Origin: Hymenobacter amundsenii
Lineage (GTDB): Bacteria > Bacteroidota > Bacteroidia > Cytophagales > Hymenobacteraceae
DNA length: 64,000 nucleotides
Direction: 5' to 3'
NCBI RefSeq assembly: GCF_002204745.1
Contig: NZ_NIRR01000005.1
Coordinates: forward strand, 1 to 64,000
Position 1 is the first letter of the stretch. Every line of letters starts with the position of its first letter. This document shows positions 41,151-49,694 of this stretch, one piece after another. Both the position numbers and the translations under genes were made by a program. Below the pieces are notes generated by a model that worked only from the letters and a program-made list of their open reading frames with translations, did not search any database and was not told the DNA's origin.

Positions 41151-42257
41151 ATGACGCAAACCGCCCTGTTTCCCTCGCTCGATATCCTGCCCGAACCCGC
41201 TTCCACGCCGCGGCAGCACAGTGCCAAGCTGTGGCTGCCTAAGCGCGTGGTGTTCACCCCGGCCGCCCTTGATGAGGCCTTCGGGCAGCAGATGCTGGCA
41301 CGCGTAACGGCCCAGGGCCTCGAAGTAGAGCTGCTCAAGAGCAACCGCCTCACTGGCCTGCGCGGCGACGATGTGCGCGAGACGTATCGCCGGGCCAAAA
41401 GCACGCTGGCCGTAGTGTGCGCCCCGCCCGGTGCCTTGCGCCTGCAACCCACGCCTCCCTCGGCCGATTGGCAGATGAACTTAGCCGAGGGCTGCCCGGC
41501 GCACTGCCAGTACTGCTACCTGGCCGGCAGCCTGAGCGGTCCGCCGGTAATAAAGGCCTTCGCCAACCTGCCCCAACTGCTTCAGAACACCCAAACCTAC
41601 GAGCAGCCCGGCCGCACCACGAGCTTCGAGGTGAGTTGTTATACCGATGTGCTGGGCATTGAGCACCTTACTGGCTCGCTGGCCGAATGCATCCGCTACT
41701 ATGGGCGGCGCGAGGGCACCCATTTGCGGTTTGTAAGCAAGTACGACCACGTGGATTCGCTGCTCGGCCTGCCCCACCACGGCCGCACCCGGGCCCGGTT
41801 TAGCCTGAATGCTGAGCCGGTGGTGCGGAAGATCGAAGGCGGCACGGCCTCGGTGGAGGCCCGCCTGCAAGCGTTGCGTCGGCTGGCGCTGCCCCGGGAA
41901 CGGGGCGGGGGCGGCTACCCCGTGGGTGTGGTGCTGGCGCCCATTATGCCCCTGCCGGACTGGCAGCAGGCGTACGGCCAGTTGCTCGACCGGGTCGCGG
42001 CGGCCCTCGATTTCGACTGCGACCTGACGGTGGAGTTTATCACCCATCGCTTCACGCCGGGTTCCAAGAACGTGCTCCTCGACTGGTATCCCAATACCAG
42101 CCTCGATTTCGACGAAGCCACCCGGGCCGTGAAGCGCAACAAGTTTGGCGGCACCAAATTCGTGTATCAGCCCGCCGATATGCGCCAGCTAAAGGAGTTC
42201 TTCTACGCCGAATGGCAGCGTCGCTTTCCGAATGCGCCAGTGCTGTACTGGACGTAG
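41151..42257 (+). CDS. SPL-family radical SAM protein (spore-photoproduct-lyase-like)
   Basis: The 368-residue protein has the spore photoproduct lyase arrangement: KRVVFTPAALDEAFGQ at the start, then the [4Fe-4S] radical SAM triad Cys115-x3-Cys119-x2-Cys122 (GCPAHCQYCYLAG), FEVSCYTDVLGIEHLTGSL, RFVSKYDHVDSLLGLPHHGRTRARFSLNAEPVVRKIEGGT and RFTPGSKNVLLDWYPNTSLDFDE near the end. SPL repairs UV-induced thymine dimers in spores of Firmicutes; relatives in non-sporing Bacteroidota are common and may do related DNA-photoproduct or RNA chemistry. A 29-bp hairpin terminator follows. Confidence 0.9.
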   Translation: MTQTALFPSLDILPEPASTPRQHSAKLWLPKRVVFTPAALDEAFGQQMLARVTAQGLEVELLKSNRLTGLRGDDVRETYRRAKSTLAVVCAPPGALRLQPTPPSADWQMNLAEGCPAHCQYCYLAGSLSGPPVIKAFANLPQLLQNTQTYEQPGRTTSFEVSCYTDVLGIEHLTGSLAECIRYYGRREGTHLRFVSKYDHVDSLLGLPHHGRTRARFSLNAEPVVRKIEGGTASVEARLQALRRLALPRERGGGGYPVGVVLAPIMPLPDWQQAYGQLLDRVAAALDFDCDLTVEFITHRFTPGSKNVLLDWYPNTSLDFDEATRAVKRNKFGGTKFVYQPADMRQLKEFFYAEWQRRFPNAPVLYWT

Positions 42258-42259
42258 GG

Positions 42260-42328
42260 GAAAGCAAAAAGCCCCGATGGGGCATCCTCAGTAAAGCGAA
42301 GGATGCCCCATCGGGGCTTTTTGCTTTC
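42260..42328. terminator. Bidirectional terminator between convergent genes
   Basis: A perfect 29-bp stem (42260-42288 with 42300-42328), 11-base loop, and runs of five A and five T inside the stem arms. It lies 2 bp past the SPL-like gene and 6 bp past the mqo gene (minus strand), ending both. Confidence 0.93.
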
Positions 42329-42334
42329 TCCTCG

Positions 42335-43846
42335 CTAGCCTTCCACCTCAACCAGCCCCAGCAGGGCACTGGTGCGGGCCCTGATTTGGGCTACCAACTC
42401 CGGCTCTTCGGCCAGGGTGTGGCCAAAGGAGGGAATCATCTGGCGAAATTTAGCCTGCCATTCGGGCGTGGCCGATTGCTCGGGGAAGCACTTTTGCACT
42501 AGGCCCAGCATAATGCTCACGGCTGTGGAAGCTCCGGGCGAGGCCCCGAGTAGCGCGGCAATCGAGCCATCAGTGGCCGTCACGACTTCGGTACCGAATT
42601 CGAGGACGCCGCCTTCCTTCTTGTCTTTCTTGATGACCTGCACGCGCTGGCCGGCAATGGCCAACTCCCAGTCGGGGGCCTGGGCTTCGGGCATGTATTC
42701 GCGCAGGGCCGCGAGCCGATCCTGGGGCGACTGGCGTACCTGCTGAATGAGGTACTTAGTGAGCGAGAGGTTTTTGAGGCCCGCCATAATCATGGGCTTC
42801 ACGTTGCCGAACTGAATGGACGCCGGCAGGTCGAAGTAGGAGCCCGTTTTAAGGAACTTAGTGCTGAAGCCGGCGTAGGGCCCAAATAGCAACTGCTTCT
42901 CGCCGTCAATCAGGCGCGTGTCGAGGTGGGGCACCGACATGGGCGGCGAGCCTACCGAGGCTTTGCCATATACCTTGGCCTCGTGGCGGGCAATAATGGC
43001 CGGGTTGGTGCAACGTAGCCATTGCCCGCTCACCGGAAAACCCCCAAAGCCATTGGCCTCCGGAATACCCGATTTTTCGAGCAACGGCAGCGAGCCACCC
43101 CCGGCCCCGATGAACACGAACCGGGCCCGTACTTTCAGGTTCTCGCCGGTATCGAGGTTTTCGGCCTGCACGCTCCAGGCACCATCGAACTTGTGGCGCA
43201 ACTTCTCCACCTCGTGGTGGAAATGCACCGTTACCCCGGGCTTTTCCTGGAGCAGGTAGAACATGCCCCGGGTCAGGGAACCGAAGTTGACGTCGGTGCC
43301 CAGGTCCATGCGGGTGGCGGCCACTGTTTGGGCGGGGTCGCGGCCCTCCATAATCAGCGGCATCCAGTCTGCCATCTCGGCCCGGTCTTGCGTGTATTTC
43401 ATGCCCTTGAACAGGGCCGACTCGGTGAGAGCCGCATGGCGCTTGCGCAGGAATTCCACGTTTTCAGCCCCCATCACGAAGCTTAGGTGCGGAATGTGGT
43501 TGACGAAGCGTTGGATTTCGTGGACGTCATAGGTCTCGATGAGGTAGGCCCAGAACTGCTTGCTCTGCTCGAACTGCTCAGCAATTTTGAGCGCCTTGCT
43601 GATGTCGATGGAGCCATCGGGGCGCTCGGGCGTGTAGTTAAGTTCGCAGAAGGCCGAGTGGCCGGTGCCGGCGTTGTTCCAGGCGTCGGAGCTTTCGGCG
43701 GCGGCCACGTCGAGGCGCTCAAAAATGGTGATACTCAGCGTCGGGTCGAGCTCCTTGAGCATCAGGCCCAGCGTGGCGCTCATAATGCCGGCGCCAATCA
43801 GTACCACATCGGTGAGTGGGGGAGTAGTTGCGTTTGGTTGGCTCAT
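42335..43846 (-). CDS. mqo: Malate:quinone oxidoreductase
   Basis: Mqo is a membrane-associated FAD enzyme of the TCA cycle that oxidises malate to oxaloacetate and reduces quinone. The protein is 503 residues with the FAD motif VVLIGAGIMSATLGLMLKEL, the family block FERLDVAAAESSDAWNNAGTGHSAFCELNYTPE, FIGAGGGSLPLLEKSGIPE, VSGQWLRCTNPAI and LFGPYAGFSTKFLKTGS. Length and order match E. coli-type Mqo. It is monocistronic and ends in the shared terminator. Confidence 0.97.
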   Translation of the reverse strand: MSQPNATTPPLTDVVLIGAGIMSATLGLMLKELDPTLSITIFERLDVAAAESSDAWNNAGTGHSAFCELNYTPERPDGSIDISKALKIAEQFEQSKQFWAYLIETYDVHEIQRFVNHIPHLSFVMGAENVEFLRKRHAALTESALFKGMKYTQDRAEMADWMPLIMEGRDPAQTVAATRMDLGTDVNFGSLTRGMFYLLQEKPGVTVHFHHEVEKLRHKFDGAWSVQAENLDTGENLKVRARFVFIGAGGGSLPLLEKSGIPEANGFGGFPVSGQWLRCTNPAIIARHEAKVYGKASVGSPPMSVPHLDTRLIDGEKQLLFGPYAGFSTKFLKTGSYFDLPASIQFGNVKPMIMAGLKNLSLTKYLIQQVRQSPQDRLAALREYMPEAQAPDWELAIAGQRVQVIKKDKKEGGVLEFGTEVVTATDGSIAALLGASPGASTAVSIMLGLVQKCFPEQSATPEWQAKFRQMIPSFGHTLAEEPELVAQIRARTSALLGLVEVEG

Positions 43847-43942
43847 AGGGAAAGGTCAAATAGGACGTTTATCCTACGGCGTTAACCCGGAAAAAGCCGC
43901 CTTTGCGGGCAAAGAACTCAGTCCGGACCCCAGGTGCCGGAC

Positions 43943-44518
43943 TCAGGCGGCCAGCTCCCCGGCCGTCGGCTGGCTGGTACGGGCGGCCTGTCGGGCCCGC
44001 CACTCGGGAGCGAGCATGCTCATTTCAACTAGGCTCCAGTACTCGTTTTCGTGGCGCAGTACGTCGCGCGAGCAACCCTCGCGCACTAGGCCGGCCTGCT
44101 CGTAGCAGCGCAGCGCGGCCGTATTGAAATCGTAAACGCCCAAATCGATGCGGTGCAGTCCCAGCTGTCCGAAACCTACGTCCAGTACGGCCTCCACCAT
44201 CTGCCGGCCAATGCCCCGGCCCCGGGCGTTGGGCGCGCCTACAATTACGCGGCTGATGCGGGCCGCCTGGTTTTTGCGGCTGATGCCACCAAGCGAAATA
44301 TGACCTACTACCTCGCCGGTGAGCGTATCGGTAGCCTTATACACGAGGGCATCGGCCGTAGCCGGGTCGTTGGTGCCGTCGAGGTACCAGGCTAGCTTGT
44401 CGGGGGTAAGGGGGAAGGAGAAGAGCGAGCCCGACCAGCTTAGCATCAGACGCTCATCAGTAATCCAGGAAATAAGTTGCGAAAAATCGGCGGGGGTGAA
44501 GTAATCGAGGCGAATCAT
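43943..44518 (-). CDS. GNAT-family N-acetyltransferase (RimJ/RimL-like)
   Basis: From ATG 44518 the product is 191 residues: LDYFTPADFSQLISWITDERLMLSWSGSLFSFPLT, then the acetyl-CoA-binding segment ISRVIVGAPNARGRGIGRQMVEAVLDVGFGQLGLHRIDLGVYDFNTAALRCYEQAGL (Q/R-x-x-G-x-G/A motif) and a C-terminal VREGCSRDVLRHENEYWSLVEMSML. It is the protein-N-terminal/aminoglycoside-type GNAT fold, and the substrate is unknown. An upstream ATG at 44560 adds 14 hydrophobic residues and is unlikely. Confidence 0.9.
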   Translation of the reverse strand: MIRLDYFTPADFSQLISWITDERLMLSWSGSLFSFPLTPDKLAWYLDGTNDPATADALVYKATDTLTGEVVGHISLGGISRKNQAARISRVIVGAPNARGRGIGRQMVEAVLDVGFGQLGLHRIDLGVYDFNTAALRCYEQAGLVREGCSRDVLRHENEYWSLVEMSMLAPEWRARQAARTSQPTAGELAA

Positions 44519-44653
44519 GAAGCAAAGAGCAGCCCCCGGCAGCAGGCCGGCGGACGACAAAGATACGGCCGGAAGGAGTATTTTGGCACCCCGCCAGCCC
44601 GAAAATACTAGTGCCGGCCCTTAGGGCCGGAAGCCGTGGGCTTATAGTTTAGC

Positions 44654-44684
44654 TTGTGGGAATAGTGCAACTGGTTTACTTTTG
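44654..44684 (+). promoter_or_regulatory. Bacteroidota-type promoter upstream of BLUF gene 2
   Basis: A TTG (44654-44656) is followed after 20 bases by TACTTTTG (44677-44684), an exact match to the -7 element TANNTTTG, with spacing in the range used by Bacteroidota sigma-A (RpoD). The BLUF gene starts about 100 bp downstream. Confidence 0.65.
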
Positions 44685-44780
44685 ACTAAGCTGCAACCAA
44701 ATCATCTTCATAGGGGAGTTCGGCACAGGTTGGCCGCCGCCCACATACGCAAAACAGAGGGCTGCTGGCCCCGCGACACG

Positions 44781-45203
44781 ATGAGTTTGTATCATATAGT
44801 ATACCTGAGCCAGGCTACCAGTGAGCTGGACGAAACGCTACTTAAGGAGCTGCTGCTGCGCTGGCGGAAAACTAACGAGGCCCGCGCCATTACGGGCATA
44901 CTGCTCTACTGCGGAAACCAGATTCTGCAGGTAATTGAGGGCGAAGAGCAGATTGTGCAGCAGCTTTTCGCGCGCATCGAGCAGGACTGCCGCCACAGCC
45001 GAGTGCAAAAGCTGGCCGACGGCCTCGTGGAGCAGCGTGAGTTTCCCGACTGGTCGATGGGCTTCGCGGTGGCCGTACCCCAGGATTTCGCGCTGCTGGC
45101 CGGCTACTGCGACCCTGTTGGCGACTGGCTCACGGCCGGCTTGCCTACGCCGGCCGAGTCGCCTATCCGCGAGCTGATCCGCGACTTCAGCACCCTGGCC
45201 TAA
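44781..45203 (+). CDS. BLUF-domain blue-light photoreceptor (2)
   Basis: From ATG 44781 the protein is 140 residues: MSLYHIVYLSQA (Tyr8), TNEARAITG (Asn32), QILQVIEG (Gln50), FPDWSMGF (Trp and Met conserved). All photocycle residues are intact. As in copy 1 there is no effector domain; a short C-terminal helix (SPIRELIRDFSTL) remains. A good promoter lies about 100 bp upstream. The next gene, pncA, is convergent with only 16 bp between stops. Confidence 0.93.
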   Translation: MSLYHIVYLSQATSELDETLLKELLLRWRKTNEARAITGILLYCGNQILQVIEGEEQIVQQLFARIEQDCRHSRVQKLADGLVEQREFPDWSMGFAVAVPQDFALLAGYCDPVGDWLTAGLPTPAESPIRELIRDFSTLA

Positions 45204-45219
45204 CCCTCGCGGGGCTAAC

Positions 45220-45828
45220 CTAACGCACCGTTGCGGCCCGCACGAACCGGGCACCGCGGGCCTGCAGATCGGTGCGGGCCTGTGCGTAGCCCCCGGGGTT
45301 GATGGCACGGGTGGCGTCATCCACGAAAAACACTTCGAATCCTTCTGCCAGCGCATCTTTCGCCGAGAAATACACGCAGTAGTCGGCGGCTAAGCCAGCT
45401 AGGTAAACTTGGCGGACGCCCCGGCCGCGCAGGTAGTCGGCCAAGCCGGTGCTTTTGCGGTGGCCGTTGTCGAAAAAGCCACTGTACGAATCGATGGCCG
45501 GGTCGGTGCCCTTGCGGAAAATGGCCTCGATGCGCTGCTGGTCGAGGGCCGGGTGGAATTCGGCTCCGGCTGTGGTTTGCACGCAGTGGTCGGGCCAGAG
45601 GGTTTGGGGTAACCCGTGCAGCTCGGCTTGCTCAAAGGGCTGGCGGCCGGGATGCTGGCTGGCAAAACTGCCGTGGTCGGCCGGGTGCCAGTCCTGGGTG
45701 GCCACCACCAATCCAAAAGCTGGCTGTAAGGCGTTGACCAGCGGTATAATAGCATCGCCGTCGGCTACGGCCAGGGCGCCGCCGGGCATAAAGTCATGCT
45801 GGATATCGATGAGCAGGAGAGCTTTCAT
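45220..45828 (-). CDS. pncA: Nicotinamidase (PncA)
   Basis: PncA converts nicotinamide to nicotinate in NAD salvage. The 202-residue protein shows LLIDIQHDFMPGGALAV (catalytic Asp8), the metal ligands in QDWHPADHGSFAS, the Lys in FRKGTDPAIDSYSGF and the active-site Cys in LAGLAADYCVYFSAKDA. Start and length fit E. coli PncA. It is a single gene. Confidence 0.96.
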   Translation of the reverse strand: MKALLLIDIQHDFMPGGALAVADGDAIIPLVNALQPAFGLVVATQDWHPADHGSFASQHPGRQPFEQAELHGLPQTLWPDHCVQTTAGAEFHPALDQQRIEAIFRKGTDPAIDSYSGFFDNGHRKSTGLADYLRGRGVRQVYLAGLAADYCVYFSAKDALAEGFEVFFVDDATRAINPGGYAQARTDLQARGARFVRAATVR

Positions 45829-46002
45829 AGACGCAAAGGTACGAGGCGGGCCGATGCGAGCGGCAGTGTCAGAATGGGATGATCGGGGCTCAAAATAGTA
45901 TACTTCCGGGTTAATTGTTTACGGTTGAGCTACGTATTTTATCTAAGATTTACCCAGGCCACCGGTAATCTGGCCCGGAGCAATTAGTTTAAGTATAGTA
46001 CT

Positions 46003-46431
46003 ATGAAAAGATTACATCATCTCATCTATCAGAGCCGGGTGCTGCGGGCACTATCGGCTACCGAACTGGAGCGCCTGCGCGACCAGTCGCAACAAGCCAA
46101 CCAACGGGCCGGCATCACGGGAATCCTTTGGTACGATGGCCAGCGTTTTCTGCATATCCTGGAGGGCCCCGGGGCCGTAGTGCGTGAGCTGTTTGCCCGC
46201 ATTCGGCTCGATTGCCGCCACGCCGATGTGCAGGTACTGGCCAATGGGCCCATTGCGCAACGGCAGTTCCAGTGCTGGGAAATGGCTATCCTCCGCAGGT
46301 CGGGGCGGCTGCTGAAGCAAGGAGACAGCTGCGAGCCAACCCCCGACGCCCTCGCCGACCACACGCTCCAGTTGCTGCTGCAGGATTTTCAGCATACCGT
46401 GCTAAGCGCGGCCGTGCGTTACCGCCCCTAA
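46003..46431 (+). CDS. BLUF-domain protein with altered active site (3)
   Basis: The 142-residue protein aligns with the two other BLUF proteins: Tyr9 (HHLIYQSR), Asn33 (NQRAGITG), then RFLHILEG where the other two have YLQVLEG and ILQVIEG, so the photocycle Gln (Gln48 and Gln50 in copies 1 and 2) is His51. The usual W-S-M block is CWEMAI. Without the Gln the standard BLUF light reaction cannot occur as described for the family. It may be a light-independent flavin-binding or partner protein, or may use altered chemistry. Gene and neighbours show no frameshift. Confidence 0.9.
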   Translation: MKRLHHLIYQSRVLRALSATELERLRDQSQQANQRAGITGILWYDGQRFLHILEGPGAVVRELFARIRLDCRHADVQVLANGPIAQRQFQCWEMAILRRSGRLLKQGDSCEPTPDALADHTLQLLLQDFQHTVLSAAVRYRP

Positions 46432-46516
46432 CTGCCGCCGGCCCCTGCCCGGACCCGATTCCTGCCTACCTTGCGGCCACATGGGCCGGAAATCGGCCGG
46501 TTGGGCAGTAGCATTC

Positions 46517-47452
46517 ATGAAAAATCATTCTTTTGCGGTAGTAGTACTAGTGGGCGGCAGCGCGATGCTGGCCGGGCAGGTCCGGGCCCAGGTAGCGGCG
46601 CCGGAGCCAGCGGCCCGCGAAATGGCGGGCACTAAGGTTTGGTTGGTGCCGCCCCCGGGTTTCGGCCCCACGGCCGGCCTGAGCGGGGTGCGCCGGGGAG
46701 CGGCCGCGTTGCAGGTGATGGAAATGCCGGGCAGCAACTACTACCAGCAGGCGGCCGGCTTCAGCCCCGCCCGTTTCGCGGCTCGCGGAGGCCAGGTACT
46801 CGAATTCCGGCCGCTGGTGGCAGGCGAGTACGCGGGGCAGCTGGCGCGGGTGCGGCTAAGCCCCACCCAAGAGTCGGCCCAACTGCTGTTCGGCGACTCT
46901 ACCTTCGTAGTGCTACTCGATGCCCGCTACCCTGCCGCCGACACCGCCACGGGTGCGGCCCTGCGCCGGAGTTTGCTCTCGGCTACTTACCGCCCCACTA
47001 AGGCAACCGGCCCGGCCGAGCTGGGCAACACCGTGTTCGTGCTCAATGGCAGCAAGTCGCCGTTCGCGCTGGCGCTGGCTGGCCATAACCGCTATACCTA
47101 CGCCGTTGGGGGGCAGCGCAAGGCCGATTACGGCCTCGAACCGCTGCTGACCGTAACCACCTACCCCTACAACCCCTCCCTCACGGCCGCCGATATTGGT
47201 GCGCAGGTACTGGGCCGCGAAACCGGCCTCAACGGCTACCACGTTCGCAAAACGACTTCAAGCAAGATTAACGACTTGGTGACCTACGAGACCGAGGGCC
47301 TAGCGCAGCTGCGGGGGCACGCGGTGCTGGTGTACCAGCAGGTAACGGTGGTGGGCAATACGGCGGTGGCTATGCAGGGCATCGCCCACACCGATTTCGA
47401 GCAGGCCCTCAGCCACTTCAAAGCCCTTACCCACACCATTAAGGCTCGGTAA
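46517..47452 (+). CDS. Hypothetical exported protein (311 aa)
   Basis: From ATG 46517: a signal peptide (MKNHSFAVVVLVGGSAMLAG, QVRAQ) and a beta-rich domain with WLVPPPGF, VMEMPGSNYYQQAAGF, EYAGQLARVRLSPTQESAQLLFGDSTFVVLLDARYPA and a final part (YETEGLAQLRGHAVLVYQQVTVVGNTAVAMQGIAHTDFEQALSHFKALTHTIKAR) resembling DUF1795/PsbP-type stress-domain proteins. The family is not certain. It is a single gene between a BLUF gene and a convergent RNA-ligase-like gene. Confidence 0.7.
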   Translation: MKNHSFAVVVLVGGSAMLAGQVRAQVAAPEPAAREMAGTKVWLVPPPGFGPTAGLSGVRRGAAALQVMEMPGSNYYQQAAGFSPARFAARGGQVLEFRPLVAGEYAGQLARVRLSPTQESAQLLFGDSTFVVLLDARYPAADTATGAALRRSLLSATYRPTKATGPAELGNTVFVLNGSKSPFALALAGHNRYTYAVGGQRKADYGLEPLLTVTTYPYNPSLTAADIGAQVLGRETGLNGYHVRKTTSSKINDLVTYETEGLAQLRGHAVLVYQQVTVVGNTAVAMQGIAHTDFEQALSHFKALTHTIKAR

Positions 47453-47497
47453 ACGGCTAGGAGTGAAGGTAAATTGGTTTTTCTCGTTGCTAACGGG

Positions 47498-48013
47498 CTA
47501 CTTTTCCTGCTCGAACGCGAAACGGTCGAGCAAGTCCCAGGGGCCGTTGCGGTAGGCCCACAGGGCCAGACCAGTGCCGGTAACTGTATGAGGCTCAAAA
47601 GATGCCGTCAGCTCCTCGTGGAGGGCGCGGGCTGTGGCCGGCGTTACTTTGTTTTGCACCGTGACGTGGGGCCGCAGTGGTTGCAGGTCTTGGGGGCGAA
47701 GCACCGGGGCCCAGGTAGCCTGTAGCTCGCGGTGCAGGTGCTGCAAAGCCGCATTTTCGAGCGTGTAGGCCACGCCCTGGCCTAAAAACCGCACGCCGGT
47801 TACGCGCAGCATCAGTTGTGGGGTACCTGCTGCTACCGTCCGCAACCGGGCTGTTACGGCCGCGTAATCGGCTCCCGGCAAGTGATGAAATAGCGTGACG
47901 TGAGCCCGCAGGTAGTTGCGGGCCGGAGGGAAGTGGGCGGTGCGCAACTGGTCGAAGTACTGCTGGGCGTTTTCGTCGAGGGTGAGCGTCAAAATCAGGG
48001 GAGCGTCAATCAT
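47498..48013 (-). CDS. 2'-5' RNA ligase/cyclic phosphodiesterase-like protein (LigT family)
   Basis: The 171-residue protein has the twin catalytic H-x-T motifs His38-Val-Thr40 (RAHVTLFHHLPG) and His116-Val-Thr118 (LRPHVTVQNKV) in the 2H-phosphoesterase fold, the usual spacing of about 75 residues, and a C-terminal GLALWAYRNGPWDLLDRF strand. Such enzymes hydrolyse 2',3'-cyclic or 2'-5' linkages. It is a single gene. Confidence 0.9.
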   Translation of the reverse strand: MIDAPLILTLTLDENAQQYFDQLRTAHFPPARNYLRAHVTLFHHLPGADYAAVTARLRTVAAGTPQLMLRVTGVRFLGQGVAYTLENAALQHLHRELQATWAPVLRPQDLQPLRPHVTVQNKVTPATARALHEELTASFEPHTVTGTGLALWAYRNGPWDLLDRFAFEQEK

Positions 48014-48041
48014 CAGGAGCAGGCAGATGGGCAGTAAACAG

Positions 48042-48081
48042 AATACCCCCGATACGCGGCTGGCCGCAGATCGGGGGTATT
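48042..48081. terminator. Hairpin terminator downstream of the T9SS gene
   Basis: A 12-bp stem (48042-48053 with 48070-48081) with an inner GCGG/CCGC stem lies 50 bp past the stop of the minus-strand secreted protein gene at 48132, and upstream of the LigT-like gene. No long T run follows, so it is weaker evidence than the other terminators here. Confidence 0.6.
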
Positions 48082-48131
48082 GACGGATGAAAACCGCTAC
48101 CTAGGCCCTGGTTTTCCAACGAGGCGATTTA

Positions 48132-49694
48132 CTATTCGAGCACTACCAGCCGGGTGGTGGTGCTGGTTCCGGCCTGCTGCACCCGTAGCAAGTACACGCC
48201 GCCGGGTAGCCCGGTGGTGGTCAGGCTGGCGTGGCCCCGGCCGGCCGGTACCGCGAGGCGGCGTACCACCTGCCCCTGAGCCGAAAGCAGTTCCAGCGTG
48301 GCCGCGCCCACTGGGTCGGGGAGCTGAACCTGGGCCTCGCCCCGGACTGGGTTGGGATACACCGCGGCCGAAGAAGCGGTGCGTACCGCCCGAACGCCGG
48401 AGTAGGCCACCGTGCCATCGAGGTCGTGGATGGCCAGCCGGTAGTAGGCCGGGCCGGTAAGCGGACGCTCATCAACTACGCTGTACTGCTGGCCCGCGGG
48501 CTGATTGCCGGCGCTCACCCGCGCTACGGGGCTCCAGTTGGTAGCCGTGGCGCTGCGCTCCACTTCGAAGTAGCCAACCTTCTCCTCGGTAGCTGTGGCC
48601 CAGTTCAGGCGCACCACTTGTCCGGCCGTGGCGGCCTCGAAGCGAGTGAGCGTAACGGGCAGGGGTATCGCATCGGGGAAGCTCACGGCATCGCCCCGGT
48701 TGCAGTCCAGATCCGAGCCGAAGGAGCGACCCGTCCAGTTACCAGTCAGGCGGTCAATCTTGTAAATGGTACCATCGTTGGCCGTCACGGCGTATACTCC
48801 GCCCTGGCGGTCAGAAAACATGGCCCCAATATCTTGGGTTGCTGGCAGGGGAGTGGTGGGCGTTGTGGTAACGGCTACCGGATTGCTACTGATGCCGCTG
48901 ATGGTAAGGAACTTACTGTCTTGACCAATATAGCTGACCAGATTGCCCGAAAACGGGTCAAACACCCAATCCTGTATGCCTCCGGAGGGAATCGGGCCTG
49001 TATTGTTGTTTTGGCCAGTTAAGGTAAAATTATTGAGGTATGCTTGCGTCTGCAACCGGAATGCGTTGATGATAGACGCAGTAGCGGGGTCACTCACATC
49101 GAGCAGCCGCCAAACAGGCGTGGCCGTGACGAAGGGCGTAAGCTGCACCTGCCCCACGTAAAAGCGGAAATCGGTGATGGTGCTGGCGCTGGCGTTGAAC
49201 GCGTTACGGTTGTAGTTGAAAGCCACGCCCCCCACAAAATAGCTCGAGGTATTATCGCCGTCGCCGATAAAGTTGAGGGTTTGGTTGAAACTGAAAGGCA
49301 CATAGCCAGGGCCAGTTGGCCCCGTGGTGGTGGGCGCGGGTGGAGGAGACGCTACTGGCCCGAGGTTGGTGGCCTGGGCCGTGGCCAAGCTTACGCGGTA
49401 GAGATTGGGTGGCGTATTGAAGTTGGAAAGCGTGGGCTGCACCACGTTCATCGCATAAAGGTTTTGCCGGTCCTGGGCATCGTTGCCCAAGGCATTCAGC
49501 ACCAACGGGGTCGTGCCTTCCTGCACAGTTCCAATCAGCGTCAGCGACCCATCAACGTTGATTATTTCGAGCGTGGAGGGGTTGTTGGCACTGCCTGGGC
49601 AGGCCGAACGCACGGCGAAGCTATTGGATGGAAACTGCGCCCGCGCCTGGATAACCGAGGTAAGCGTCAGTAGTAACAGTAGATACTTTTTCAT
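48132..49694 (-). CDS. Secreted protein with T9SS type A sorting domain
   Basis: The 520-residue protein has a signal peptide (MKKYLLLLLTLTSVIQARAQ), a region with repeated beta strands like a propeller (LYRVSLATAQATNLGP, QDIGAMFSDRQGGVYAVTANDGTIYKIDRLTGNWTG), an Fn3-like module (LTRFEAATAGQVVRLNWATATEEKVGYFEVERSATATNW) and the terminal sorting domain (VYPNPVRGEAQVQLPDPVGAATLELLSAQGQVV...GVYLLRVQQAGTSTTTRLVVLE). The last 80 residues are the type IX secretion signal that is removed on the surface. The ligand is unknown. Confidence 0.93.
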   Translation of the reverse strand: MKKYLLLLLTLTSVIQARAQFPSNSFAVRSACPGSANNPSTLEIINVDGSLTLIGTVQEGTTPLVLNALGNDAQDRQNLYAMNVVQPTLSNFNTPPNLYRVSLATAQATNLGPVASPPPAPTTTGPTGPGYVPFSFNQTLNFIGDGDNTSSYFVGGVAFNYNRNAFNASASTITDFRFYVGQVQLTPFVTATPVWRLLDVSDPATASIINAFRLQTQAYLNNFTLTGQNNNTGPIPSGGIQDWVFDPFSGNLVSYIGQDSKFLTISGISSNPVAVTTTPTTPLPATQDIGAMFSDRQGGVYAVTANDGTIYKIDRLTGNWTGRSFGSDLDCNRGDAVSFPDAIPLPVTLTRFEAATAGQVVRLNWATATEEKVGYFEVERSATATNWSPVARVSAGNQPAGQQYSVVDERPLTGPAYYRLAIHDLDGTVAYSGVRAVRTASSAAVYPNPVRGEAQVQLPDPVGAATLELLSAQGQVVRRLAVPAGRGHASLTTTGLPGGVYLLRVQQAGTSTTTRLVVLE

